Source of the DNA: JAIRVZ01 sp031553755
Lineage (GTDB): Bacteria > Bacteroidota > Bacteroidia > Bacteroidales > Azobacteroidaceae
Length of the DNA stretch: 30,423 nucleotides
Reading direction: 5' to 3'
Assembly: GCA_031553755.1 (NCBI GenBank)
Contig: JAVBKZ010000100.1
Span: forward strand, 1-30,423
Shown here: positions 7,286 through 14,498 of the stretch, one piece after another
How the letters are laid out: every line of letters begins with the position of its first letter
How positions within the stretch are numbered: the first letter of the stretch is position 1
The notes under the pieces: model-generated
Told to the model about the DNA's origin: nothing
What the model saw: the letters and a program-made list of their open reading frames with translations, nothing else
Database searches by the model: none
Made by a program: the position numbers and the translations under genes

Positions 7286-7354
7286 TTTGTCAGTTATAAA
7301 TTATTTTGTATTTTTGCACAAAATGTATAGCACAAAATGTGCAACACAAAATGT
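7286..7354 (+). promoter_or_regulatory. Consensus Bacteroidota promoter followed by a 14-nt direct-repeat operator array
   Basis: TTTG at 7286-7289, a 19-nt spacer and TATTTTTG at 7309-7316 form a full-match Bacteroidota promoter. Immediately downstream, CACAAAATGT occurs three times at an exact 14-nt period (7317, 7331, 7345). The middle copy is part of the palindrome GCACA-AAA-TGTGC (7330-7342). Repeats placed right over the transcription start suggest a repressor or autoregulatory site. The array ends just before the likely start codon of the ATPase at 7364. Confidence 0.7.
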
Positions 7355-7363
7355 GGAAAAATT

Positions 7364-8503
7364 ATGAGTACAGAGAATCCTTTTTTGATTTCGGGCTATA
7401 TAAATCCTTCTTATTTCTGCGATAGGGAAGATGAAACCAATAGAATTATTTCTGCTCTGCAAAACAGAAGGAATTTAACATTGCTATCTATCAGACGTTT
7501 AGGAAAGACCGGATTGATTAAACATGTTTTTTATCATTTGAAAGATTCGAATTATCGATTGTTGTATTTGGATATTTTTGCAACCAATTCTTTGCAAGAT
7601 TTGGTACGAGCTTTAAGCAGTGCTATTTTGTTGGATGAAAAAAAACATTCGACCGATTACTTGAAAAAATTGTCCAAACTGATTGCCGGAATCAAAGCCC
7701 GCTTGGTTTTCGATAATATAACCGGAAATCCTTCGATAGAATTGGGTTACAGCAATTACCAGGAAGCTGAAATGGGAATTGAGCAGATTTTCAGTTTTTT
7801 ATCCCAACAAAAGCATCGCTATATCATTGCGATTGATGAATTTCAGCAAATTACCAATTATCCCGAAAAACAAGTGGAAGCGGCTTTGCGAACCTATATT
7901 CAACCGCTGACCAATGTTTCGTTTGTGTTTTCGGGCAGCAACAAGCATTTGCTTACGTCTATGTTTAGCGATTATGGCCGACCATTTTACCAATCGTCCG
8001 ATTTTTTGTTTTTAAATAGGATAGATAAAAATATGTATGTCGATTTTATTTATCAGAAATTTACTGATAATAAACGTCATATAGAGAAACTTGAGATAGA
8101 AAAATTGGTTGATTATTACGATGGTTATACCTTTTTTGTGCAATCGTATTTCAACCGTTTGTTTGCCACAGGCGAAAAGAAAATAAAACCGGAATTGGTA
8201 GAAGAAATAAAAGATGTGATTTTGGAAGAACGCGAATATGTTTTTCAAAATTATAAAAACCTGATGACAGATGCGCAATTTGAAGTATTAAAAGCTGTTG
8301 CCAAAGAAGATGCCGTTATCAAACCCAATTCAAAAGATTTTATGAAAAAATATGGGTTTGTACAAACAAGTTCATTGAACAGAGCATTGAAAGCATTGTT
8401 AGATAAAGAAATGGTGTATAAAGAAGAGAATGCTTATAAAGTATATGATGTGTTTTTTGCCAAATGGTTGAAAAAGTTTCAGATTTCAAGTTTCAAAATT
8501 TAA
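7364..8503 (+). CDS. Archaeal-type (ATPase_2) AAA ATPase
   Basis: About 379 residues from the preferred start MSTENPFLISGYI. An ATG at 7337 would add nine residues encoded by the upstream repeat array. The GYI-P-YFCDRE-E start, a Walker A variant in SIRRLGKTGLIKH, Walker B YIIAIDEFQQI and the sensor-like FVFSGSNKHLL place it in the archaeal-ATPase/STAND-like family. A winged-helix-like segment follows near the C-terminus (FVQTSSLNRALKALLDKEMV). The function of these ATPases is unknown. It interrupts the phosphate locus between phoU and the regulator gene and has its own promoter. The last residues, KFQISSFKI, are encoded by the left arm of the neighbouring S23 element, so the original C-terminus has been altered. 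Confidence 0.85.
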   Translation: MSTENPFLISGYINPSYFCDREDETNRIISALQNRRNLTLLSIRRLGKTGLIKHVFYHLKDSNYRLLYLDIFATNSLQDLVRALSSAILLDEKKHSTDYLKKLSKLIAGIKARLVFDNITGNPSIELGYSNYQEAEMGIEQIFSFLSQQKHRYIIAIDEFQQITNYPEKQVEAALRTYIQPLTNVSFVFSGSNKHLLTSMFSDYGRPFYQSSDFLFLNRIDKNMYVDFIYQKFTDNKRHIEKLEIEKLVDYYDGYTFFVQSYFNRLFATGEKKIKPELVEEIKDVILEEREYVFQNYKNLMTDAQFEVLKAVAKEDAVIKPNSKDFMKKYGFVQTSSLNRALKALLDKEMVYKEENAYKVYDVFFAKWLKKFQISSFKI

Positions 8504-8918
8504 GATTATGGCTACAATACAAAGGTTTGAAGATTTAGAAGTTTGGAAATTAGCACGTTGTTTTGCAGTAAATATTTACAGAATAGCTGCCAATGAAAAA
8601 TTTGCAACCGATTTTCGTTTTCGAGATCAGATAAGAGCTTCAACAGGCTCAATAATGGATAATATTGCAGAAGGTTTTGAACGGGATGGAAAGAAAGAGT
8701 TTGTTCAATTTTTATATATTGCAAAAGGTTCTTGTGGCGAAACACGTAGTCAATTATACAGAGCATTTGATGTTCAATATATTGATAAAGAAAATTTTGA
8801 TGTATTATTACAAGATGCAGAAAAAATATCCAAATCACTCTCAAGTTTTATCAAATATCTGAAACAATCAGACATAAATGGAATAAAATACAAACAATCT
8901 GAAACTTGAAATCTGAAA
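8477..8918. mobile_element. S23-carrying mini-element with perfect 19-bp inverted ends
   Basis: TTTCAGATTTCAAGTTTCA at 8477-8495 is exactly complementary to TGAAACTTGAAATCTGAAA at 8900-8918. The enclosed 442 bp contain little more than one S23 gene. The left end lies in the last codons of the upstream ATPase, and the right end supplies the last codons and stop of the S23 gene. This is the clearest of the three S23 units in the window. Transposition is inferred, not shown. Confidence 0.65.
8508..8909 (+). CDS. S23-type four-helix-bundle protein, copy 2
   Basis: A 133-residue helical protein starting MATIQRFEDLEVWKLAR, with the family core RFRDQIRASTGSIMDNIAEGFERDG, split here as RFRDQIRASTG and SIMDNIAEGFERDG, then EFVQFLYIAKGSCGE and SQLYRAFD. 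This matches the TIGR02436-type family ('F-DL--W--A', 'QI-RA--SI--NIAEG', 'FL-IA-GS--E--SQL'). It starts 4 nt after the ATPase stop and ends 19 nt before the response-regulator gene, so it is probably co-transcribed with the phosphate regulators. It is about 80% identical to copy 3 by direct residue comparison. The last residues (SET) come from the flanking inverted repeat. Its function is unknown; a nucleic-acid-binding role is suggested by kinship with Avd and the rRNA intervening-sequence proteins. Confidence 0.92.
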   Translation: MATIQRFEDLEVWKLARCFAVNIYRIAANEKFATDFRFRDQIRASTGSIMDNIAEGFERDGKKEFVQFLYIAKGSCGETRSQLYRAFDVQYIDKENFDVLLQDAEKISKSLSSFIKYLKQSDINGIKYKQSET

Positions 8919-8928
8919 TATAAAACTT

Positions 8929-9609
8929 ATGTCACAAAAAATCCTTATTGTTGATGACGAACCCAATATTTGCGAAATTCTTGAATTTAATTTGGCAAAT
9001 GAAGGCTACGAAATAACGACTGCTTTTTCCGCTGAAGAAGCATTGAAAAAACTGACCGGTGAATATTCACTTGTCTTATTGGATGTGATGATGGGAGGTA
9101 TGTCGGGTTACAAAATGGCCGAAACCTTGCGACGCAATAATAATCATATTCCCATTATCTTCCTTACGGCAAAAGATACAGAAAATGACATGTTGACAGG
9201 TTTTTCTGTGGGTGGCGATGATTATATTTCCAAACCATTTTCAATTAAGGAAGTGGTTGCCCGGGTAAAAGCCGTATTAAAACGTCAGCAAGTAACAAGC
9301 AAGGAAAATGCTACTCATATTCTTGATTTTGATGGACTAAGCATACATCCTGAAACCAAAGAAGTGTTTGTTGAGAAAGAAAAAATCCTGTTAACAAAAA
9401 CCGAATTTGAGATACTGTTGCTTTTAGCTGAACATCCCGACCGGATTTTTGCCCGCGAAGATATTATCGACAAAGTCTGGAAAGAAACACCTTTTATTAC
9501 TGAACGAACCGTAGATGTACATATCACGCGTCTGCGCAAAAAATTGGGCGAAAAAGCCTATCTGATTTCCAACCGTTCAGGGTATGGGTATCGGTTTAAT
9601 GTTAAATAA
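8929..9609 (+). CDS. OmpR/PhoB-family response regulator
   Basis: A 226-residue two-component regulator. The receiver domain (1-120) has the acidic pair in VDDEP, phospho-acceptor D52 in LVLLDVMM, T79 in FLTAK and K102 in SKPF. A winged-helix DNA-binding domain follows at about 128-225, with LTKTEFEILLLLAEHPDRIF and the recognition-helix region ERTVDVHITRLRKKLG. Its place with pstA, pstB, phoU and a PhoR-like kinase points to control of phosphate starvation (PhoB role), but regulators of this subfamily are similar enough that the assignment rests on context. It is sandwiched between two closely related S23 genes in the same orientation. Confidence 0.93.
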   Translation: MSQKILIVDDEPNICEILEFNLANEGYEITTAFSAEEALKKLTGEYSLVLLDVMMGGMSGYKMAETLRRNNNHIPIIFLTAKDTENDMLTGFSVGGDDYISKPFSIKEVVARVKAVLKRQQVTSKENATHILDFDGLSIHPETKEVFVEKEKILLTKTEFEILLLLAEHPDRIFAREDIIDKVWKETPFITERTVDVHITRLRKKLGEKAYLISNRSGYGYRFNVK

Positions 9610-9632
9610 TTTCAAATTTCATATTTCATATT

Positions 9633-10025
9633 ATGGCAACAATACAAAGATTTGAAGATTTAGAGGTTTGGAAATTAGCACGTCGTTTTGCAGTAAGCAT
9701 TTATAAAATAACTGCGTTAGCGGGATTTTCAACTGATTTTCGTTTCCGTGACCAAATCAGAAGTTCGGCGGGTTCTATAATGGATAATATTGCAGAAGGC
9801 TTTGAGAGAGACGGACAAAAAGAGTTTATTCAATTTTTATATATTGCAAAAGGTTCTTGTGGTGAATCTCGCAGTCAACTTTACAGAGCATTTGATGTTC
9901 AATATGTTGATCAAGAAAGTTTTAAGGAGTTATTGCAAGAAGCGGAAATAATATCAAAATCTCTTTCCAATTTTATTAAATATCTGAAACAATCCGAAAT
10001 CAAAGGGAATAAATATAAATCATGA
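9633..10025 (+). CDS. S23-type four-helix-bundle protein, copy 3
   Basis: A 130-residue close relative of copy 2. The first 17 residues are identical, roughly 25 differences occur over 130 aligned residues, and most substitutions are conservative (K/R, I/V, D/E, S/T). Conserved family segments are RFRDQIRSSAGSIMDNIAEG, EFIQFLYIAKGSCGESRSQL and ISKSLSNFIKYLKQ. It lies 23 nt after the response regulator and 86 nt before the kinase. Most changes preserve residue type, which suggests both copies have been under selection for protein function rather than decaying. Function unknown, as for the other copies. Confidence 0.92.
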   Translation: MATIQRFEDLEVWKLARRFAVSIYKITALAGFSTDFRFRDQIRSSAGSIMDNIAEGFERDGQKEFIQFLYIAKGSCGESRSQLYRAFDVQYVDQESFKELLQEAEIISKSLSNFIKYLKQSEIKGNKYKS

Positions 10026-10030
10026 AACCA

Positions 10031-10108
10031 GAAATTTTGAAACTTGAAATCTGAAATTTTGAAACTTGAAATCTGAAATTTTGAAATCATGAAATCTGAA
10101 ATCAAATC
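10031..10108. repeat. Tandem 22-nt direct repeat before the kinase gene
   Basis: A 22-nt unit beginning GAAATTTTGAAACTTGAAAT and ending CT occurs twice head to tail (10031-10052 and 10053-10074). A third, degenerate unit runs to about 10108, ending four bases before the kinase ATG. The units are built from the same words as the inverted ends of the neighbouring S23 elements. There are no spacers of the CRISPR kind. Confidence 0.9.
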
Positions 10109-10111
10109 ATC

Positions 10112-11842
10112 ATGAAACTATCATACAAACATAAATTATCGCTCTATTTCTTTCTTCTTTTCTTATTGTTTACAGTAGGGATAATTGTTGTAGAGCAATC
10201 GCGCGAACGGAAGTATAAAACCGAAGCTTTGGAAGAAAAATTAGCCGCTTATGCCGACATTATAAATGTTGCTTTAAAAGGTATACAACAAACGGAAAAC
10301 GGAAAATTATCGTCATCACAACTTTCAACTCTCAATTCTCAACTCTCAACTTTTCCTCAGAATATTCGTTTGACTTTGATTGACAGGCAAGGACAAGTAT
10401 TGTATGATAATGTTTTGAAAGAAATTTCACTAGTCGAAAATCATGCACAACGTCCCGAAGTTCTTGAGGCAAAAAGCGAAGGAAGTGGAACAAATATCAG
10501 AACTTCTGCTTCAAACAAACAAGAATATTTGTATTATGTTAAACGATTCAACAGCTATTATATTCGGGTAGCATTGCCTTATGATGTTCAGGTACAAAAT
10601 TTCTTGAAGGCCGATAATGCGTTTTTGTATTATATCATCGGACTTTTTGTGCTGATGTTACTATTGATGAATTTCGTGGCGAATCGTTTCGGAAAATCCA
10701 TCAAGCAATTGCGCGATTTTACACATACTGACGGCAATACTGCCACTGAATTCCCTGACGATGAATTGGGTGAAATAAGTGCGAAAATAGCTGAGAACTA
10801 TCTCCAACTAAAGGAAAGTAAACGCACGATTGCGATTGAGCGCGAAAAACTGCTACAACATGTCCATACTTCCGAAGAAGGCGTTTGTTTTTTCTCTTCT
10901 GATAAAAAAGTAGAATTTTACAACGGATTATTTATTCAATACTTGAATATTATTGTAGATGAAGGAAACAGTGAATCTTCTGTGATATTAACCGACCACA
11001 CTTTTGAAAAAGTTAATGATTTCCTTTTATCTGACAAACATGAGAATTATTTTGAAACTCAGATACTTAAACAGGGAAAAACATTTGCGGTTCATGTAAA
11101 TGTTTTTGAAGATAATAGCTTCGAAATTATTATCCACGACATAACTAAACAAGAAAAAACACGCTTGTTGAAACAGGAAATGACGGGTAATATCGCCCAC
11201 GAATTGCGTACGCCAGTAACCAGTATTCGCGGCTATTTGGAAACCGTTTTGGAACAACCTTTGGATGCCACAAAACAAAGGCAATTCTTATCGAAAGCTT
11301 ATAACCAGACCTTGGTACTTTCGGAATTGATTCAGGATATGAGTTTGATTACTAAAATAGAAGAAGCGCCACAGTCATTCAATTTGGAATCTGTTGAAAT
11401 CAATACTTTACTGGACACTATCAAATCCGATCTTGAAATTTCGTTGCAGGAAAAAGAAATCAGCATGCAATGGAATATTGACGATAAAATTATTGTAAAT
11501 GGGAATCGGAATTTGTTGTATTCCATTTTCCGCAATCTGACCGACAATGTGATTCGTTATGCAGGTAACAATGTCGATATTCTTGTCTGTAAATACAATG
11601 AAGACAAAGACTTTTATTACTTTTCCTATTCCGACAATGGCGTTGGCATTTCCGAAGAACATCATTTGAACCGATTGTTCGAACGTTTCTACCGCATTGG
11701 TGAAGGCCGTACGCGTGATACAGGAGGTTCAGGTCTAGGCTTATCGATTGTTAAAAACGCTATTTTGTTTCACAAGGGAACCATCGTTGCCAAAAACCGT
11801 GCCGGTGGAGGATTGGAGTTTTTGTTTAAGTTATTGAAATAA
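10112..11842 (+). CDS. PhoR-like sensor histidine kinase
   Basis: A 576-residue membrane kinase. TM1 spans about residues 9-26 and TM2 about 172-190, enclosing a periplasmic domain of roughly 145 residues. A HAMP-like and PAS-like linker follows (about 191-345). The H-box has H363 in NIAHELRTPVTS, the N-box is RNLTDN at 474-479, and the nucleotide motifs DNGVGI, FERFYR and GGSGLGLSIVKN complete the catalytic domain. Its partner should be the response regulator encoded upstream. The topology resembles PhoR, and the position after the pst genes supports phosphate sensing. Residues 69-81 in the periplasmic domain are encoded by a low-complexity repeat (10316-10354) that looks like an in-frame insertion. 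Confidence 0.94.
   Translation: MKLSYKHKLSLYFFLLFLLFTVGIIVVEQSRERKYKTEALEEKLAAYADIINVALKGIQQTENGKLSSSQLSTLNSQLSTFPQNIRLTLIDRQGQVLYDNVLKEISLVENHAQRPEVLEAKSEGSGTNIRTSASNKQEYLYYVKRFNSYYIRVALPYDVQVQNFLKADNAFLYYIIGLFVLMLLLMNFVANRFGKSIKQLRDFTHTDGNTATEFPDDELGEISAKIAENYLQLKESKRTIAIEREKLLQHVHTSEEGVCFFSSDKKVEFYNGLFIQYLNIIVDEGNSESSVILTDHTFEKVNDFLLSDKHENYFETQILKQGKTFAVHVNVFEDNSFEIIIHDITKQEKTRLLKQEMTGNIAHELRTPVTSIRGYLETVLEQPLDATKQRQFLSKAYNQTLVLSELIQDMSLITKIEEAPQSFNLESVEINTLLDTIKSDLEISLQEKEISMQWNIDDKIIVNGNRNLLYSIFRNLTDNVIRYAGNNVDILVCKYNEDKDFYYFSYSDNGVGISEEHHLNRLFERFYRIGEGRTRDTGGSGLGLSIVKNAILFHKGTIVAKNRAGGGLEFLFKLLK
10316..10354 (+). repeat. In-frame low-complexity repeat inside the kinase gene
   Basis: Three successive words of the type CAACTTTCAACTCTCAATTC encode QLSTLNSQLSTF in the periplasmic domain of the kinase. 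The same words stand just before the pstA start codon (about 4274-4300). Only one arm is obvious here, so this is a partial unit or a different repeat class from the inverted ones. Confidence 0.75.
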
Positions 11843-11852
11843 AATAGTCCAT

Positions 11853-12917
11853 CTAAAATATTTTCCGACTCTTTCGAAATATCAGTATAATACTTGTAAT
11901 AGCAACGAGCAATACTAATCCGCTGAGGATGAAAGCCCAAGTATTTGTGACACGGTATTGTGTTGTTAATGTGTAGTCATCAAACAAGATACGGATTCCA
12001 TCCACTTTCCATGTAAGCGTATTAGAGTTTATAATAGATGAATTTGTAGATATAATCTCTCCGGGCACGATCAATTCGTAGCTAATGATGTTACTCAACA
12101 GTTCTATTTTCAAGCTTGTGTTTTCAAATTCTTGGTCGATTGATTTTTTATTTGTTTTATAAAGTTTGGAAAAACTGTTTGTTTTATAAAAAATATCCAA
12201 TGTTTTAGCAATCAATTCAGGCATTATGTCTTCAGTTTGCTCCTTTTTATATAGTAGTTTGTATATTTTGTCTTTATCTTCATCAGCAATCGTTTTTTTC
12301 GATATTTTTTCTATGCTATTTAGGCCAATTTCAAAACAATTTCGGGAATACCAATCCATAAATTCATCTTCAATTCCATCCAACATATTTTTCATTTCAA
12401 AGCCGTTCGTTGTACCATAATCTTTGAAATTACCCTGTGTCCATAGTTTTTGTTCTTCTTTTGAAAGATATTTATCTATAGAAACCGGTACCTGAAAGTT
12501 AAGTTTTTTATAGACTCCTGTGAATGTGTAATTTGTATAAAACCACCCGAAATTTTTCGTTAAAGTCTCCTCCGGCGCAGCAAGAGATCTATTTATTTCG
12601 CTACAATTTAATTCTTTAGAGAATAAGTCGATAGAAGATACTTTTTTGCTTGCCTTGACATTTATTATATTTTCACTACCAAAAAAGTTATATTTCAGAA
12701 CAGAATCATAACGAATTATATTCCAATTCAAACCGATGTTGAATAAAAAGGGATTGTGCGACATATCTCCCGCCATAAAAGCAGAATCTCCCTTTGTATA
12801 CACTTCCCGAATCGCATTTCCATCTCTGTCCAAAGTGGTTACCATTCTGTAATATGTTTCACACGACACCATAAAAATGGTAACAAATATTATTGCTATT
12901 ATCTTTATTGTTCTCAT
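11853..12917 (-). CDS. Lipoprotein with C-terminal membrane anchor, function unknown
   Basis: A 354-residue protein with a lipoprotein signal peptide: MRTIKIIAIIFVTIFMVSC, with the lipidated cysteine at position 19. A largely polar exported domain follows. A single hydrophobic helix lies near the C-terminus (WAFILSGLVLLVAITSIILI) followed by the basic tail FRKSRKIF, so it may be anchored at both ends in the inner membrane. I recognise no named family. It lies 67 nt downstream of a truncated ECF sigma-factor gene on the same strand, suggesting a former sigma-factor operon. It converges on the kinase gene with only a 10-nt gap and no obvious terminator. Confidence 0.8.
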   Translation of the reverse strand: MRTIKIIAIIFVTIFMVSCETYYRMVTTLDRDGNAIREVYTKGDSAFMAGDMSHNPFLFNIGLNWNIIRYDSVLKYNFFGSENIINVKASKKVSSIDLFSKELNCSEINRSLAAPEETLTKNFGWFYTNYTFTGVYKKLNFQVPVSIDKYLSKEEQKLWTQGNFKDYGTTNGFEMKNMLDGIEDEFMDWYSRNCFEIGLNSIEKISKKTIADEDKDKIYKLLYKKEQTEDIMPELIAKTLDIFYKTNSFSKLYKTNKKSIDQEFENTSLKIELLSNIISYELIVPGEIISTNSSIINSNTLTWKVDGIRILFDDYTLTTQYRVTNTWAFILSGLVLLVAITSIILIFRKSRKIF

Positions 12918-12984
12918 AATTGAATATTTTAAAAGTTGTAATGTTTGTTTTTTATGTCTACATAGAAAGATTTTCGCTCATACC

Positions 12985-13206
12985 TTAACTCCTTTTTGAG
13001 AATTTATATTGTTGTTTGTATTTAGCAATATTTTGCCACACTTTAATAAACGTTTCCTGAACAGCGTCTTTCGCATCATCTTCATTACATAACAATCTGA
13101 AAGCAAGCGTATAGATCAATTGCTGATACTCGGAAACAATATATCCGAAAGCCTTGTTATTTCCTTGTCGGCACAAGTTTATACAAGCCATAAGTTGATT
13201 GTCCAT
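12985..13206 (-). pseudogene. Truncated ECF sigma factor (region 2 only)
   Basis: Seventy-three residues covering sigma-70 region 2: FGYIVSEYQQLIYTLAFRLL, then EDDAKDAVQETFIKVWQNIAKY, the classic core-binding and -10 recognition segment. The frame then reads KQQYKFSKRS and stops, where an intact ECF sigma continues with 'FSTWLYKI' and region 4. No region 4 is found in the remaining 67 nt before the lipoprotein gene in any minus-strand frame. A deletion after the FS codons is the simplest explanation. A free-standing region-2 protein that could interfere with RNA polymerase is possible but less likely. Confidence 0.75.
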
Positions 13207-13296
13207 TCGTGCTATTTTTGCTTATTATACGTAAAGATATGGTTATTGGTCGAAATATTTTTATTTTGTTACTTCCACATTAAAAAAAAATACAAA

Positions 13297-13333
13297 ATTG
13301 CAATCTCTATATTGCAATTTTATATTACTTTTG
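13297..13333 (+). promoter_or_regulatory. pta promoter region with paired ATTGCAAT sites
   Basis: TACTTTTG at 13326-13333 fits TAnnTTTG and lies 48 nt before the pta ATG. Upstream, the self-complementary octamer ATTGCAAT occurs twice, at 13297-13304 and 13311-13318, 14 nt apart. This could be an operator for a dimeric regulator. No TTTG at the standard -33 spacing was found. The rest of 13207-13381 shows nothing recognisable. Confidence 0.5.
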
Positions 13334-13381
13334 TAGCCTATATAAATTTCTCAATAAAAATCCCGTAAATTTCTCCAAATT

Positions 13382-14383
13382 ATGAATTTAATGCAAGAAA
13401 TCATTGCGCGTGCCCAGGCCAATAAACAAAGAATTGTTTTACCCGAAGGCATGGAAGAAAGAACTCTTAAAGCTGCCGACTTATTGGTTGCTGATGGTGT
13501 TGCCGACATTATCCTTATCGGAAATCCTTCTGAAATACACACACTGTCGGAAAAATTTAATCTGTCTAATATTAAAAAAGCGAAAATTATTGATCCTATC
13601 AATCACGGAAAAAAATCAGATTATGCAAATTTGCTTTTTGAATTAAGAAAGAGTAAAGGATTGACCCTCGAAGCTGCCGAAAAATTAGCGGAAAATCCTC
13701 TTTATTTAGCATGTTTAATGATTAAAAGCGGAGATGCGGACGGAGAAATCGCGGGGGCGCAAAATACAACCGGAGATGTTTTAAGACCTGCGTTGCAAAT
13801 TATCAAAACAGCGCCGGGAATCAGTGTCGTATCAGGAGCATTTCTGATGTTTACCGATAAAAAAGAATACGGTAAAGACGGATTATTGGTTTTTGCCGAT
13901 TGCGCGGTAATGCCAGATCCAAACGCAAAGGAATTAGCCGAAATAGCTGTCGCTACGGCTCGTACTACCGAAGCGATCGTCGGAGTAGAACCTAAAGTCG
14001 CGATGCTGAGTTTTTCTACAAAAGGAAGCGCCCAACATGCTTTATGCGATAAAGTAATCGAAGCCACCCGCTTAGCGAAAGAATTGGTTCCCGAACTGAA
14101 AATTGACGGAGAATTGCAAGCCGATGCCGCTTTAGTAGCTTCGGTTGGAAAAAGCAAAGCCCCGGAAAGTTCGATCGCGGGAGAAGCCAATGTGCTGGTA
14201 TTCCCTAATTTAGAATGTGGAAATATTTCATATAAATTAGTGCAACGTTTAGCAGGCGCAGATGCTGTTGGCCCTATTCTGCAAGGAATGGCAGCTCCGG
14301 TCAACGACCTTTCCCGTGGATGTTCGGTTGATGACATCTACAAAATGGTAGCGATTACAGCAAATCAGGCAATGAAAAAATAA
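13382..14383 (+). CDS. pta: Phosphate acetyltransferase
   Basis: A 333-residue Pta of the short, single-domain type, which interconverts acetyl-CoA and acetyl phosphate. Family landmarks are RIVLPEGMEERTLKAA near the start, DGEIAGAQNTTGDVLRPAL, the KVAMLSFSTKGSA segment, KIDGELQADAAL and the C-terminal VFPNLECGNISYKL, with ILQGMAAPVNDLSRG. The length is normal. It acts with AckA downstream to make acetate and ATP, the main acetogenic route of fermenting Bacteroidota. A 115-nt repeat and a dehydrogenase-like gene separate it from ackA. Confidence 0.97.
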   Translation: MNLMQEIIARAQANKQRIVLPEGMEERTLKAADLLVADGVADIILIGNPSEIHTLSEKFNLSNIKKAKIIDPINHGKKSDYANLLFELRKSKGLTLEAAEKLAENPLYLACLMIKSGDADGEIAGAQNTTGDVLRPALQIIKTAPGISVVSGAFLMFTDKKEYGKDGLLVFADCAVMPDPNAKELAEIAVATARTTEAIVGVEPKVAMLSFSTKGSAQHALCDKVIEATRLAKELVPELKIDGELQADAALVASVGKSKAPESSIAGEANVLVFPNLECGNISYKLVQRLAGADAVGPILQGMAAPVNDLSRGCSVDDIYKMVAITANQAMKK

Positions 14384-14387
14384 TTAA

Positions 14388-14492
14388 GTAGACAAGTCGA
14401 GTTAACGAGCAAACAAATAAAAAGTAGACAAAAAAAATATTTGTCAACTTGTTTACTCGTCAACTTGTTTACTCGTCTACCTGTTTACTAAA
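14388..14492. repeat. Empty inverted-repeat mini-element between pta and the dehydrogenase gene
   Basis: The left arm has AGTAGACAAGTCGAGTTAAC (14388-14407) and related words. The right arm has CAACTTGTTTACTCGT repeated twice, then CTACCTGTTTACT (14445-14490). The arms are imperfectly complementary across an A-rich interior. The same words (GTAGACGAGTAAACAGG) reappear at 25640-25710 before lspA, 11 kb away. Confidence 0.8.
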
Positions 14493-14498
14493 AATAAT

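Larger units (their letters stand above)
9607..10108. mobile_element. S23-carrying mini-element between response regulator and kinase
   Basis: The S23 gene at 9633-10025 is preceded by a short arm of TTTCAAATTTCATATTTCATA (shown as TTTCAAATTTC / ATATTTCATA, 9611-9632) and followed by a long arm of complementary words (10021-10108). The arms are inverted relative to each other, as in 8477-8918, but less exact on the left. The left arm starts within the stop region of the response regulator, and the right arm reaches the kinase start codon. Confidence 0.5.

Noticed and set aside
5181..10025. S23 genes as 23S rRNA intervening sequences or as Avd of a diversity-generating retroelement
   Set aside because: No rRNA sequence flanks any of them, and no reverse transcriptase, template or variable repeat is in the window.
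10031..10108. Possible CRISPR array
   Set aside because: The units are direct and head to tail with no unique spacers, the words recur in inverted form elsewhere, and no cas gene is present.
13213..13220. TATTTTTG on the plus strand as a pta promoter
   Set aside because: It lies about 170 nt from the pta start without a TTTG at -33; the box at 13326-13333 is better placed.
13702..14337. 211-codon open frame antisense to pta
   Set aside because: It is a shadow of the pta codon pattern, with serine/alanine-rich composition and no family features.
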